Below are positions 32,418 to 45,361 of a stretch of DNA of 64,000 bases, one piece after another. The stretch is from Mesostigma viride (lineage: Eukaryota > Streptophyta > Mesostigmatophyceae > Mesostigmatales > Mesostigmataceae): positions 4,502,131 through 4,566,130 of the forward strand of contig RPFO01000079.1 in the NCBI GenBank assembly GCA_009746045.1. The letters run 5' to 3'. The notes beneath the pieces were generated by a model. The model had not been told where the DNA came from, did no database searches, and saw nothing but the letters and a program-made list of their open reading frames with translations. Numbering within the stretch: position 1 is the stretch's first letter; every line of letters begins with the position of its first letter. A program made the position numbers and the translations under genes.

Positions 32418-33528
32418 ATGGCGTCCAATAGAGGGGATTTTATTCTTAGTGGATTGTTGGACGAGGAGAAGGCGAGGTTGCTGGCGGAGAATGCGAAAGA
32501 GCAGAGGGAAGCAGCGGAAGCCGTGCGTGGAAGATGAGGTAACGGGATGGAGTGTGGGCCCTGGCTTCTGGTTATGAAATGATGGCGGTTGCAGGCCAGC
32601 CGTGCTCGCTGGTAATGGGTGCGTGGTGTTGAAATCCAAGTTCTGCGCGTATTCTGTTTTTTGGTCAATGATTGAAGGGATGTCGCCTTGTTTTATTTTT
32701 GTGCATCTGCGTCCCGTCGTGACTGCCTCGTCATGGACGCCCAGGGGTAGAAGTTCGAACGAGGGAATGATTTTTCAAACGCCTGGATATGTTATGATAG
32801 TACGAATAAATGGTAATGGGTAGAGGCGGCCAAAATTTTGTTGGAAGTGTGCCAACGCCGCACATACGACTTGAACAACCCTAGGTATCTTAGGAAAAGG
32901 AAACACGGATACGTCGGAGTGGAGGAAGAGGAAGACGATGACGATGGTGAAGACGGAGAGGTTTACAATGGAGGCCTTGAGAATGGGGAGACATTGAAGC
33001 AGGAGAGCAGGGTAGCGGTGAGTGGCCCGTCATGAATTACATTGTGGTTGCAGTTGTTAGCGAGGCGTGTTGATTGCTTCTTGCCGCGGGTAATCGCTAG
33101 CGTGCATAACCTTCTTTTTTCAACAGGTGTTCTGGTGCATTGACTGCCGCAAAGCAATTAATGGGACTGATTATGTGCCTATCATGCCGTTTGGGAATCA
33201 TACATTGCCAACATTTCGTGTTTAGAAGGCGCGCCTTCAGAAGCATATTCAGCACCGCACGAGCCAGGTGCTGAAGGCGTGCTTGGAGAGGAAGGGGTAT
33301 AAAGTGCGCATGACCGCATCGAAGAAGAAGAAGCAGCAGGAATCGGGCAAGACCATGATAACCGAGCCAGGATTGGCTTTCGTGCATGCAGTACATGGTG
33401 CGGCGCAGGCAGTGAATGCTGCATCGATTGCAGCGGTGCAGCCTGTGGCCATGGCGGTGCAGGGCGCGGGTCCTGAAGTGTGGGCGTTGGCGAAGCAGAT
33501 TCACGATGCTGTCATGGCCACGTTGTGA
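32418..33528 (+). CDS. Spliced transposon gene with CxxC and acidic/basic regions (copy B)
   Basis: There are three exon-like blocks. The first (from 32,418) reads MASNRGDFILSG and a helical DEEKARLLAENAKEQREAAEA, up to about 32,536. The second (32,824-33,017) follows a GGGTAG acceptor, reads EAAKILLEVCQRRTYDL, then a very acidic EEEEDDDDGEDGE stretch, and ends at a GTGAGT donor. The third (33,127-33,528) follows TTTTTTCAACAG, reads FWCIDCRKAINGTDYVPI, then KHIQHRTSQVLKAC, a basic KKKKQQESGK, and an Ala/Val-rich tail. The splice between the second and third is in phase. C-x2-C followed by H-x3-H recalls a zinc finger of BED type, common in transposon proteins; this is a suggestion only. An in-frame TAG (33,223-33,225) lies in exon three of both copies. 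Regulation is unknown. Confidence 0.5.
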
Positions 33529-34631
33529 AGCCAAGGAATGGGTGTTGGTTCCAGTCAGGTGCCTCGCCCGGAGGAAGCTTTTCTGCTGTAAGCAGAGGTG
33601 CGGCATCAAGCATTTGCAATCGCCATGAGAGCAGTGGAGATGTCAGCGGCATGAAGCATTTGCAATCGCCATGAGAGCAGTGGAGATGTCTGCGGCATTG
33701 GGAGATCTGCAGACAATTGCAGGAGGACATTGTGCGGTACGCTTGTAGGGTGTATGCTGTGTTGTTCCGCTCGCTAATGGACATGTGCCCCTGTAACCTC
33801 TTCCAGGCTAGTATCTGCTATCCACCTCTTCAGGCTTGAAAAGTAAATTGCTGTACGGTTCACAATTGGCATGGCTTGACATGCACGCGTCCTTGACTGT
33901 GGTCTGCATGGGTTTGGGGTTTAGCGGTTTACATCAGACTCTGCTGTGTATCTGCTTAATCAGCCGACGTGTCACATGGGGACAGCAACGGCGCTGGGAT
34001 GCAGCCCGGTGTGAATGCGAGTAAGGTACGCGCTGTCATGCATGGCGGATGGGGCGTGGAAGCCACGACCCACGTTTTTGTGTGTGCACGGGGGGCTAGG
34101 GGGCAAGTCGTTGTGTTGCTGCCATCCATATGGCCATGGATATGCGGGAAGCTTTCCCTGTACCCATACTTAATGATGCATGGACTGGTTGTGACAGCCA
34201 AGGGTTTAGCTGTCGTGGGTTTGCTGAGTGATCATGGCAGTCTGCTAGGCTGGTGCTAGAACAGCCATAGCGCGGTTACTGCTATGTCTTGCCCGTGCTA
34301 ACTGATGCTGCAGCCATGCGTGGAGCGCGAATCGTCCCGTGAGGAGAAGGAGGAGGCGGGGCCGGTGCACCCATGGGCAGGGCCGGAGAAGAAGGACGCG
34401 GAGCACCCAGTGTGGGAGAAGGAGAAGGCGGGGAAGCACTGAAGCTCCACCCCATGTCAGGCCTCTAGTATAGGTGCCAGTTAACTAAACCCATGCACGT
34501 GCAGGTTGTAGCTCAGAATGTATTTAAAATCATATGCCCCTTTTCAGGTATATGTGTAACAGTGACTCCCAACGGATATATGTTCCTAATTTATTAAATT
34601 CTTACTGAATAATTGTTGTCTTTATGAACCC

Positions 34632-34844
34632 ATGAAGAGCAAAGCCCGGTGGGGAGTACATGTAACGCATTACCACGAGAAGGGGTCCCCACACCGCATT
34701 TCTTCGCTCTCTGTTCCTATGCAGAACAAGAAGAGGTGGAAGACCAATGTCCCGGCTCACACGCCAGCCCATGTGGGTAAGCCCCCTCCCCCAAAGCGGA
34801 AGGGGCGCTTTGGGGAGAAGTGTAGTGAGGATTTTGTAGACTAG
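34632..34844 (+). CDS. Small basic frame MKSKARWGV (copy B)
   Basis: Identical to the copy A frame at 25,249-25,461. A short exon-like block ending EKEKAGKH lies upstream (34,314-34,440) after a GCTGCAG acceptor and could be part of the same transcript. Confidence 0.35.
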   Translation: MKSKARWGVHVTHYHEKGSPHRISSLSVPMQNKKRWKTNVPAHTPAHVGKPPPPKRKGRFGEKCSEDFVD

Positions 34845-35303
34845 ATAGCTTAGAGTTAGCTTATTTCGATGTCGCGGCTTGACCCACCTCTACCCATTCA
34901 GCAAGGAATATGCATGTGCTGCATGATCTCCCAACGGAGGCATGTTATAATTTTATTTGATTCTTTAATGTAGTGTCTTGGGGCATGATGCAGATGAGAT
35001 TTGTAACTTCCGTGTAATTATGTTTCTAAAGAGATTAGCATAGTACTCTAAACATGCCCATGCGCATGACACGCAAGTACTAACTTACTTACACCAGACC
35101 TGGCAATAAACAAGCATTGATGGGATGGACCCAGCGATACATAATGGGCGTGCATGCGTAAAAAATATACACTATGCATGGCCCAATGGGCATGCATTCA
35201 AATAATTACAAATGAAGGCCGCCATGAGAGCACTGAAGCTAAACCAGACCGGGCCACAATTAACCCTCCAGCACCAAAGTTCCACTGCATCATGTAAGAC
35301 AAG

Positions 35304-36179
35304 CCATCCATCCATCCATCCATCCATCCATCCATCCATCCATCCATCCATCCATCCATCCATCCATCCATCCATCCATCCATCCATCCATCCATCCATC
35401 CATCCATCCATCCATCCATCCATCCATCCATCCATCCATCCATCCATCCATCCATCCATCCATCCATCCATCCATCCATCCATCCATCCATCCATCCATC
35501 CATCCATCCATCCATCCATCCATCCATCCATCCATCCATCCATCCATCCATCCATCCATCCATCCATCCATCCATCCATCCATCCATCCATCCATCCATC
35601 CATCCATCCATCCATCCATCCATCCATCCATCCATCCATCCATCCATCCATCCATCCATCCATCCATCCATCCATCCATCCATCCATCCATCCATCCATC
35701 CATCCATCCATCCATCCATCCATCCATCCATCCATCCATCCATCCATCCATCCATCCATCCATCCATCCATCCATCCATCCATCCATCCATCCATCCATC
35801 CATCCATCCATCCATCCATCCATCCATCCATCCATCCATCCATCCATCCATCCATCCATCCATCCATCCATCCATCCATCCATCCATCCATCCATCCATC
35901 CATCCATCCATCCATCCATCCATCCATCCATCCATCCATCCATCCATCCATCCATCCATCCATCCATCCATCCATCCATCCATCCATCCATCCATCCATC
36001 CATCCATCCATCCATCCATCCATCCATCCATCCATCCATCCATCCATCCATCCATCCATCCATCCATCCATCCATCCATCCATCCATCCATCCATCCATC
36101 CATCCATCCATCCATCCATCCATCCATCCATCCATCCATCCATCCATCCATCCATCCATCCATCCATCCATCCATCCAT
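35304..36179. repeat. (CATC)n microsatellite
   Basis: About 876 bp, the mirror of the 1.16-kb tract in copy A. It is followed by the retroelement 3' end relic (36,180-36,530) in plus orientation. Confidence 0.97.
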
Positions 36180-36702
36180 TGATCGGGGTATAGTCCTAGT
36201 ACAGCCATGCTACGTCCTGGCTATGATGAGATTACTTGCCCACGCTCCTAGTGTTATGCCATGCTCACATGGGTCTTATTGCACCCACAGATTGCCGGAT
36301 CGTTAGCGTGTCCGTTTAGCTAGCGTTCCCGAATGCAGCTGTGGCATGCCTTAGGCATGAAGGAGACTGGGGGTCTCTGCCCTTTCTCCTGTTGTGCACA
36401 CACAGGGATTAAAAGCACTTCGGTGCTCCGTGACTCCCCAACAGGAGCACGTGTTTAATTAATTAATTAATTAATTAATTAATCGGGGTTAGCTAATGCT
36501 CCTTGACTCCCTAATGGGGGCATGAGTTTAATAAATGAATTAAGTAGTTAGTTAATTAATCAGGTTGATTCAGATGAGGTCTGTGCTGGTTCCTTGTGGA
36601 CTGGCCAGCCAGGGAGATATCTTCTTACATGGTCAGGCCCTTGCCGACCATGTAAGAACCTGTTAGGCGACGCAGTGGCCAACATTGGACATACCGCCAT
36701 AT

Positions 36703-36982
36703 TCTGATCAGACACTCCGCAAAGGTGAAAACCTTTGCGTTCAGTGCCAGGCCGCGGAAAACGCGGAAAACGCGATCTGCAAATGAATCCGACCGGAATC
36801 GAACTGGGGACCTCTCGCACCAATTTTGCTGACTATAGGACGGACGTCTCCGGTTACCACATGTGGCATCGCCAACTTACACCTACAGTCATCCGCAAAA
36901 GTTCTCCTGTCCGGGGAGTGATGCAAGCCTTTCGGATTTGGTACTAGATAAATCACTCGAGATCTGTGTGTAGGAGTACTAC
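36703..36982 (-). repeat. SINE-like insertion, copy 2, with 10-bp target duplication
   Basis: A 280-bp unit absent from copy A, flanked by ACCGCCATAT on both sides (36,693-36,702 and 36,983-36,992). On the minus strand it carries a box-B-like AGTTCGATTCC. It matches 3,427-3,704. Variable-length duplication and lack of terminal inverted repeats favour a retroposon. Confidence 0.75.
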
Positions 36983-38683
36983 ACCGCCATATGTTTGTCT
37001 CCGCGATATGATTTTAGCTGACATGCAGAGCACAGACACTGTTGGCGTCATCCGCTCAACCCCTCTTATTCATACATGGGACCTCGGATATGTAGGATTA
37101 GTAGCGTTGCCCAGGCGGACATTGTCAAAGACTACGACCCCCCAGTTGTGGGTCCTAGGAAATTTAACAAGCATGATTGTCTCCTTGTTGATAGGCATTA
37201 ATTCATCCTTGATGATAGGCATTGCTTGCGTGCAAGATTAGCTCGAGGCCCATATTTTAGACTACTAGCTGAGCTCTGGACATACATGTAGTTATTGACG
37301 TCTTGACGGATATTGACGTCTTGGGGGACTTCCACTATATCTTCTTTGGGGAATTCAGAGATCCCGGTCCCCCAACATGGACATGAGACTAATTAAAATC
37401 AATTAATCAATGTCATGAATAGAGCGCGTTCATGACGTTCAGTCATGAACAGAGCCCTAACCTTAAACACATAAGAAAACAATTATGGCGGACCATGTGA
37501 CCAATGTAAGAAGCTTAGCCCCCAAACATATTGTTGTCTCACGTAATGAATCACTTGCTGATCAACAAATCGATGGTTATCTCATAGGCACAATGTACCT
37601 CTGACCATCATTGCTGGCCCATGCATGCATGCACCAATGGCAGCCTACATGACACATACATCGCTTATTTGCCATGTAAAAAATGCGACAAAGTGTCCAT
37701 ATAGGTACTCATAGATTAGCACAAATTCCTTAGCACGATGTGGACAACTTTACTTAACGGTGAAAGCCTGTCTCGCCCTTATTGCCTTGAGGGTTCCCGG
37801 CGATAGGTCCTGTCTGTTGGTCGACATTTTTCTTTTGAAGCTGGCCATCGTCGGTAGGTATGAATGATCTCGATGCTAGCAATTACGATGATGATACCCG
37901 AGGTAGTCTATACCTAGGATCGAGAGCTTCTTCTTGTATGGCAATGCCGGCAGTTAACTATTACTCCGAATAAAGAGTTAAGAGGTTGGCCCTCGGCAGT
38001 CGGCATGGCGATCACGGAGCGATGACGGGGCGATGACGGGGCGATGACGGGGCGTTGACGCGCGTGATGAATAGGATCTGTTTGACAGGCGGCGGCTATT
38101 GGTAATATAGATTGTTGATTAAGAGAAGAGTTTAGATGTTGGCCCGTGGGCGATGACGGTGACGGCGTCACCGTCATCGCCCTCGACGGGCGTCATGAAT
38201 ACGACCTTTTTGATATGCGGCGGCTATTGGTAATATAGGTCGTTGACTACTACTCCGAATACAAATGTAAAGAGTTAAGAGGTTGGCCCTCGGCTGGCTC
38301 GGCATGGCGATCACGGGGCGATGACGGGGCGATGACGGGGCGTTGACGCGCGTGATGAATAGGATCTGTTTGATAGGCGGCGGCTATTGGTAATATAGAT
38401 TGTTGATTAAGAGAAGAGTTTAGATGTTGGCCCGTCGAGGGCGATGACGGTGACGACCGTCACCGTCATCGCCCTCGACGGGCCCGATGAAAAACCGATG
38501 TTTGATATGCGGCAGCTATTGGTAGTATAGGTCGTTGACTATCACTCCGAATAAACAGTTAACAGGTTAAGGCCCTCGGCCGGGCGATGACGGGGCGATG
38601 ACGGGGCGTTGACGCTCGTGATGAATAGGACCTGTTTAATAGGCGGCGGCTATCGCTAATATATAGGTCGGATATTTGTGTAG

Positions 38684-39030
38684 CACCCCCCTCCTTCCCA
38701 CGGCAGGTACGCAGCGACTCGCTGTTGTGCTGGCTGCAGTTGTGTACCACCTGTACGGTTTTTGTGTACCACCTCCCTCCTTCCCACGGCAGGTACGCAG
38801 CGACTCGCTGTTGTGCTGGCTGCAGTTGTGTACCACCTGTACGGTATTTGTGTACCACCCCCTCCTTCCCACGGCAGGTACGCAGCGACTCGCTGTTGTG
38901 CTGGCTGCAGTTGTGTACCACCTGTACGGTACTTGTGTACCACCCCCTCCTTCCCACGGCAGGTACGCAGCGCCCGGCTGTTGTCCTGGCTGCAGTTGTG
39001 TACCACCTGTACGGTATTTGTGTACCACCA
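38684..39030. repeat. Tandem repeat, about 85 bp x 4
   Basis: Counterpart of 20,927-21,363 with one unit fewer. Confidence 0.9.
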
Positions 39031-40032
39031 CCCTCCATGGCCCATGCAGCCCGGCCCGGCATCGTGCCGTCGCCGACCCGACAACGTTTTCTCGAACAAC
39101 ACGAATTTGAATTTTAGGGACTGGAGCGGCTGGCACGCTAGCGGCACGACCAACGGAACAAGAGAACCGAGAAACTGTGGCCGCCAGGAGGAGAAAGGTT
39201 TCAAGGCGCATGCGTTTGAGGCTAGCCAGAACCGAATGCGAGGTTTTACTTTATCAAACCGATGTATATCAATGTGGCCAGAATTCTTTTCCAGTTGCGG
39301 GGTCGTGTGTCGCCAATTTGTTGTTGGGCCGGGCACTTTAATCGTGATTGCAAGAAGTCAGTTCACGACGCCGTTAGCGTGGCATTTATGTACAGCAATT
39401 CATCGTTCGGCTTCTTTATCCTATCGGCAACTCCTCACGACGTGTGAGCGTGAGTCGGTTGTCGTGTGAATGGACACTTTCTGGGAAAGTAAGTCACTAG
39501 AGTGCCAATTTCACCGATCGCAAAACATTTACCCAGTTTGGGCAGATAGACCTGGCTAAATACGAGGGCGAGCGGAAGTAATTGTTGATGCATAGCCATC
39601 TGCTTCCTGCGCTTTGTAATTGTAATGAGTTGTTCGCAAATTGGCGTCTCTAGCGGTTACTCCTCTGTGCACAGCTGGCGACCAAGAAGACTTCATTGGC
39701 AGCCGGACTGCGGATGCGCGTCGTTGGAATATTAGCAACGTTAACATGTTTGCTGCGTTTTTTGTGAAGCTTGTCTAGCCGACTGCATTTGGGAGACTTG
39801 GCAAGGTTGCCTCCAATCGTTGAAGTCACAACCTGGGTGTCAATTCACGTTTACTAGCCACGGTCATAGTAACATTCTAATGGCATTTGTCCCAGTTTCA
39901 ACATGGGTTTTCACTCTGATCTGATGGAGTGAAGGGCCTAGCTCCGTGGTTTTGTGTCATTGTAGCAGTTTAGTCGCCTGCTAACGTAGTGAATCTTCCA
40001 TCCCACCTCTCCCACCCCCACCCGCACTTCTC

Positions 40033-40169
<137 letters not shown>

Positions 40170-40891
40170 TCCCACCCCCGCTCTCTTGTCCCTCCCGCAC
40201 CCCTCCTCTCTCTTTCCCTTTTCCTTGGCTGTTGAGAAGGACTGGGGTGAAAACTCCAGACCGTTGGTGGCTGCCTTCAAGCAGGAAGTTTCAAGGATCA
40301 ACAAGTTTTTGTGAGCTGTCTGATATGGTCACTGCTGCGACAAAGGTGAGTTATCTTGTTTTTCATGTAATTTTTTTGCTGTAGCTAGGTAAGCCGGCCA
40401 TTTTGTACTCCCCTTTCTTTTGCTCTCACGATTTATTCTTGTTGTGGTTTATATGGTCCCGTTAAGTGGCATGCATTATCATTATCCACATTAGTGTGAG
40501 AAACCATCCGCAGTGTTGTAGCTTGCATCTATAACAACAGTTTTTGCTGCCGCCGCCACTGCTATTACCAACATTAAGTCATTCTTGCTTTCTAAGCACT
40601 CTTTTTCCTCTTAGGCTGTTGGTTGGGATACCAGCCACCCTTGCACGCATAAATTCAAGCACCGGGTGCATGTGAAAACACAACCAAGGCAAGAATGTCC
40701 CCCTCTCGCAATATCCCACCCACGCAACGCACCCAATGCAGCAAGAATGGGACCACCTTGTTGCCATGAGCTCTAGCACCGTTGCCACCCCTAGCTTTCT
40801 ACTGTTCCCGTCCATCCTTATTTACACTGGCTGCTTTGCTTGCATTTCTGGCTCAGTGCCAGTTTGCACTTGCTAGCTTGCTAAGACAATA

Positions 40892-41191
40892 ATGCAGCTT
40901 GCAAACGGCAAGGGCAAGCACCCGGGTAAGAGCAAAGGCAACCGCACGAGCAAAGGAAAGGGAAACTGGAAGAGCAAGCACAAGGCCAAGGAAAGGACAA
41001 AGGCACTTGTGCTTGCCAAAAGGGCAGGCTCAAGGGAAATGACAAGGGCAAGGGCAGGGGCAGGCACAAGGGAAGCGGATAAGGGCAAGGGCAGGCGCAA
41101 GGGAAAGAGATTAGGACAAGTCAAGCACGAGGGAACGGACAAGGGCAAGGGCAGGCACAAGGGAAAAGATGAAGACAAGGGCAGGCACTAG
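40892..41191 (+). CDS. Lys/Gly-rich low-complexity frame (copy B)
   Basis: Same as 18,792-19,091. Its preservation in both copies only reflects how similar the copies are. Confidence 0.25.
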   Translation: MQLANGKGKHPGKSKGNRTSKGKGNWKSKHKAKERTKALVLAKRAGSREMTRARAGAGTREADKGKGRRKGKRLGQVKHEGTDKGKGRHKGKDEDKGRH

Positions 41192-41911
41192 GGAAAGGAT
41201 GAGGGCAACGGCAAACACTGGGGATCAAAGGATAGGGGCAAGGGCAGATGCTAGGGTAACAGTTAGGGCAAAGGCAGGCACAAGAGAAGAATAAGGGGCC
41301 GTGAAGTATAAGTGGAAATGCGGGTGGCGACATGGGGTTCGATCGGGCCTGCTGATGCAAATGCAGATTTCAACTGCAGTGACAAACACAAGCGTAGACA
41401 TAGGCAACGACAAATTCCTTGCATGCGTGCCTTGCTCTTCACCGGCTGGCTCGTTTGCTAGTTGTCTAACAGTTTCTACCGATAAACATCACTTGCCATT
41501 GTAAGGTCTGCCTTGCTGCCGTGCTAGTGGGTAGCTGGGTGATCGTGCTTGTTCCTTGTCAAGGGAGGGATGCATGTGGAGTAGGTGGGTGGGTGTGCTT
41601 GTTCCTTGCCAAGGAAGGGATGCACAAAGGTTAGATAGGTGCACGTGCTTGTTTCTTGTCAAGGGAGGGACGCACAAAGGGTAGGTGGGGGCACATGGTT
41701 GTGCCTCGTCAAGGGCGGGATGCACGAAGGGTAGGTGGGGGCATGTGGTTGGTCCTTGTCTTTTCACCGCCCAAGCGATGGCGATGTAGCATGCATTATA
41801 CATTTATTCGTGCATTAAAAATCACTTTCCTTACAAGCGGCCTTAGCCGACTCCATCTGCCGTTGCCATTTCTCCGTATTGCATTGTCCGGACACGGTTT
41901 TTGTGTCGCAG

Positions 41912-42149
41912 GTCTTCCCCCGTAAAGGCACAAGCTGCCTGCGCGCGGAATTATGTGCAGACACCTCGGTTTCCAACACGACGGCTTCCCGCACATATCG
42001 AGCTCTGGATGTACAACATCTTCCCCCGGCGCACTTGCTCCCGGATGGAGCTTCTGTGCGGTGCCGACATCCCCGGAGCTGTCCTAAGCACCGCATGGAA
42101 ACAGTATTTCAAGCCACGAAGAGAAGCCACGAATTTGATATTGACTTGA
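41912..42149 (+). CDS. Possible terminal exon of a transposon gene (copy B)
   Basis: After the acceptor TTTTTGTGTCGCAG one frame reads SSPVKAQAACARNYVQTP, then PTRRLPAHIELWMYNIFP and LLCGADIPGAVLSTAWKQY, and stops at 42,149. Its composition (aromatic and hydrophobic residues in a helical pattern) looks more protein-like than the surrounding repeats, and it is the last such block before the element's end. I do not recognise a family. A second overlapping frame is open too, so confidence is limited. Confidence 0.4.
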
Positions 42150-42418
42150 TATTGTCGTCAGAAGACTTGATATGCTATTTTCTGTGAAGGCGTTGGATTT
42201 TTGTGCATGACATGTAATCCTGCATTTAATAATGAAATTTTTTATGAAATAGGAACTCGTCTTGCATGAGCCTTGCTGCAAATGCCATTCATTTTTTTCC
42301 CCCGGGTAAATGGGTGTTAGGGGTTAGGTTGACCGAAATGATAAGTGAAATCAAAGTGAAATTCTGATAAGTGACATGCGTACTGCAATTCAGAACGACA
42401 TAGCGGCATGATTGTAGT

Positions 42419-43392
42419 CAGTGTTTTTTTTAAGGTTTTCGTTACTAGTGGCGCTAGGCCACTTGTGGCGTTTCGAACTATGAAAACTTCAGTTTACTCG
42501 GCCAATGTGTGGCTTTAAGCCAATTAAAATTGGGCTTGGCACGGCCACGTGTGGCGGGCTGGCTTTTTGGTGCAGCAAATGACCCTACCGGCAGCGGGGT
42601 CAGCGCGGCGCGGCGCCGTACTGGCATTCCAAGTTCAAAGTAGTTCAGAACAGTATGTTTAATTATCTTAAGTTCAAACTAGTAGAATTTATTAGAATCA
42701 TTCACGCCTTAAGTTGGGTTCACGCCTGAAGTTGGGTTGACCAAAAACCTCGAACCCAACTTAAGGCGTGAATGCCTGTACACAAGGCGGGCGAGCGTCT
42801 CCGTCTCAGGCATCGGCGCCGGGCGTACTTGGTAAATTAACAACAACGATTACCACTACAGCCACTGCTTAACAAAACGATTACTGAAGTGCCGAAAGTC
42901 GAAACACATAGTCAATGCAATGCAGTACAGTACTGTATGGCTGGCGAGTGACTGGAACTGAGGCGCCAGCCGCCAGGCCGCCAGCCAGCTGAAGCCAGAA
43001 AATGCACACAAGCTGCAGTCTGCACAGTGCACTCTGGTCTCTGGCAGCGGGCCACTTGCCACTTGGCACTTGGCCGGGCTCTACGTACATGCACTATGCA
43101 GTCAGTAAGTCAGTCAGTCATAGTAATACTCATAGTAGTTCTAGTACTAGGGAGGCTTGTGGCGGAACGCCGGCCGGAAGACCGGCTGACACCGCCAATT
43201 GTGGCGTAGCCTGTACTAGAGTGAACTTCAGGCACGGCCACCCTGTGGCGAAACGAAACTACAAAGTAGAACAGCACGGCCAAATTGTGGCTTCTTGGGT
43301 GCCCTGTCCAAGTGGGTGGCACCGCCACATTTTGCCAAAAAAAGTGCCACACCGCCACATTTGGCGGTGTATCGCCACTAAAAAAAACACTG
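42419..43392. mobile_element. 974-bp hAT-type MITE with 8-bp target duplication
   Basis: The ends CAGTGTTTTTTTT and AAAAAAACACTG are inverted repeats. ATTGTAGT is duplicated at 42,411-42,418 and 43,393-43,400. The empty site ACTACAAT is present once in copy A (17,565-17,572). CAGTG termini with an 8-bp duplication are typical of the hAT superfamily. The interior has many GTGGC/GCCAC motifs, which may be subterminal binding sites. It also has a long hairpin (about 42,699-42,772, ATTCACGCCTTAAGTTGG arms). No transposase is encoded. Confidence 0.9.
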
Positions 43393-43429
43393 ATTGTAGT
43401 ACCGGTAGTGTACGCGAGAAGCATACGAC

Positions 43430-43720
43430 GTCGTAACCTACGGGACCGAGTACCGGGATCGTAAATTACCAACTCGTAAATTACTACCTCGCAAATTACT
43501 ACCTCGTACCTTACTACCTCGTAAATTACTACCTCGTACATTACTACCTCGTACATTACTACCTCGTAAATTACTACCTCGTAAATTACTACCTCGTAAA
43601 TTACGACGTCGGATCTTACCTCGGATCTAACTCGTAGCTTACGAGAAAGATCCGAACTCGTATGCAAACGGTAAGAGTAAAAGCGGAGTAACTTACCACC
43701 TCGTAATTTACGCCTCGGAT
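43430..43720. repeat. Subterminal repeats of copy B
   Basis: ATTACTACCTCGTAA units, the mirror of 17,225-17,520. Confidence 0.85.
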
Positions 43721-43755
43721 GCTTTTTACCACCCTCGGACGAAAAGTATAGTGTA

Positions 43756-45047
43756 GCTGCCACCATTGGTTTATTTGAGGTTTCCCTTGATATGATGATG
43801 TGAAAAGACTGCAATGTGCTGAGCCAACCATGGTTGACATGGTTGACTGCATGCAAGCTTTGTATGCCATGATCTCCTTGGTTCCTTGCCCTCCATAGTT
43901 CCAGTTTGTTGCCCATCTCAGGTAGGGCAGTGAAGGAGTTGTTGCTGTGTTGATTAGCTTGGTTGGCATAAACCTTACACTCTAACCTGGGAGAAACATA
44001 GAAAATGCTGGTTAGGCATTTTAGTGCCATCATCATTATTGCTATTCACATGCTTATATGTCTGGCCATGCTCAAGGGACGGTGAAGGTGTATGAGGTGT
44101 GTGGCCACCCCTTTGTACTTCATAACATATTCAGCATGTATTTGATGCATGTTGGATGGCATGTAAAGTGTAATTGTGTTAACTTGGTTACTGAGTGGTC
44201 CTTCACTTAGCGCCTGTCAGGTGGTCGTCTAGGAAACCCATCAGTGCGTGTCACAGTGACCCCAAACCTTGAGCATGTGTCGTCATCAGTGTGCAAAAGT
44301 TATTTATATGTGCTTTTGGTCATAGATTTGCTGAGTTCTAATCATGAAGTTTACAAGGTAACCTTGGGTTGACTAATGTGTATGCTCTCTTGGCATGTAT
44401 GCCTAACGATCGTGTTGCTACGCTTGGGCTGGCAAGGTTGGCCATGCCGAGGGCAGGTGAGGGCAGATGAGGTGCCTAGCTGTTTGCTTATGTATTGTGA
44501 TCGAGTAGGGCATGCTTTCAGGCTTTTTGGATGGAAAACATCATGCCTAACTGGCCTTGTACAAAGAAAAACCTCCTTTAGTAGCTTATGTTCAGGTTTT
44601 AGCACGTTTAACTTTATAACTTGAGCTAGACTTGTCGGAATGACCTGGGACTTGGAAGACAGTTGTCCCCCTGTTAGACGGATTTTCGCTGCAGAAAAAA
44701 GTATTTTTTTGACGTGTTTATAAAAAGTTATTCCCAATGTCCGGTAAAAAAAGGGTCGTTTTGCGGGGAAATTAATAACTGTTCGAGGTTTTGCCCTTTC
44801 CATGATGTAAATAGCTCAGCAAGCTACAAACTCAGGGAACTAAAAACGCTGCAGGCAGTTTTGCAAATAAATGTGTGCATTGGCTGGGGCATACCCAGCC
44901 CTAATTAGCGTCTTTTGCTATTTGTAGCGCATTATTGGTGTATATATGGGGGTAGTACCCCCAACAAGTGCATGGACAACTCACTAGAGATGTTATTTAG
45001 TGCCCCCAATCATAACTTAGCGTTGTGCAAATGAATTTCAAGTGATA
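43756..45047. other. Unique stretch, no supported gene
   Basis: The longest frame (44,351-44,803, minus) has no recognisable domain. I see no transposon ends. Confidence 0.4.
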
Positions 45048-45361
45048 TTAGCATAGGTCAATTTTTAAGGGTTTTGGGGTGCCACCTCCCCTTAATGCGT
45101 GGAAAACCCTACATTCAGGACCTGTCGGAGCATCTTGTATACCTTGCCGTTCAGCTGGGTGACCAGCTTGTTGATCTGTGAGCGCCCGTGCCTCGGCGCC
45201 GTAGGTGAGCACCGTGAGGACCAGGACCAGTCCACCTGACCAGAGCACGCGCTTGCGGTCCTCGCCCAGGTCCTTCGAGTGCCAGTAGGTGTTGAGCGAG
45301 CGGAGCCTGGCCCAGGCCAGGCGGATGCGGGAGTTAACGCCAAGCGCATTGGCGTGATCCT
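45048..45361 (-). pseudogene. LINE reverse transcriptase C-terminal relic
   Basis: The minus-strand frame reads NSRIRLAWARLRSLNTYW, then VLWSGGLVLVLTVLTYGAE and ALTDQQ. The YG.E..ALT pattern is typical just after the RT domain of LINE ORF2 proteins. It was interrupted by the ORF1 retroelement at 45,362-46,367. Confidence 0.6.

Noticed and set aside
36560-36956. Minus-strand peptide that repeats a peptide seen at 3.58 kb (MVREVP..SIP)
   Set aside because: It is explained by the two copies of the SINE-like repeat, not by a conserved protein.
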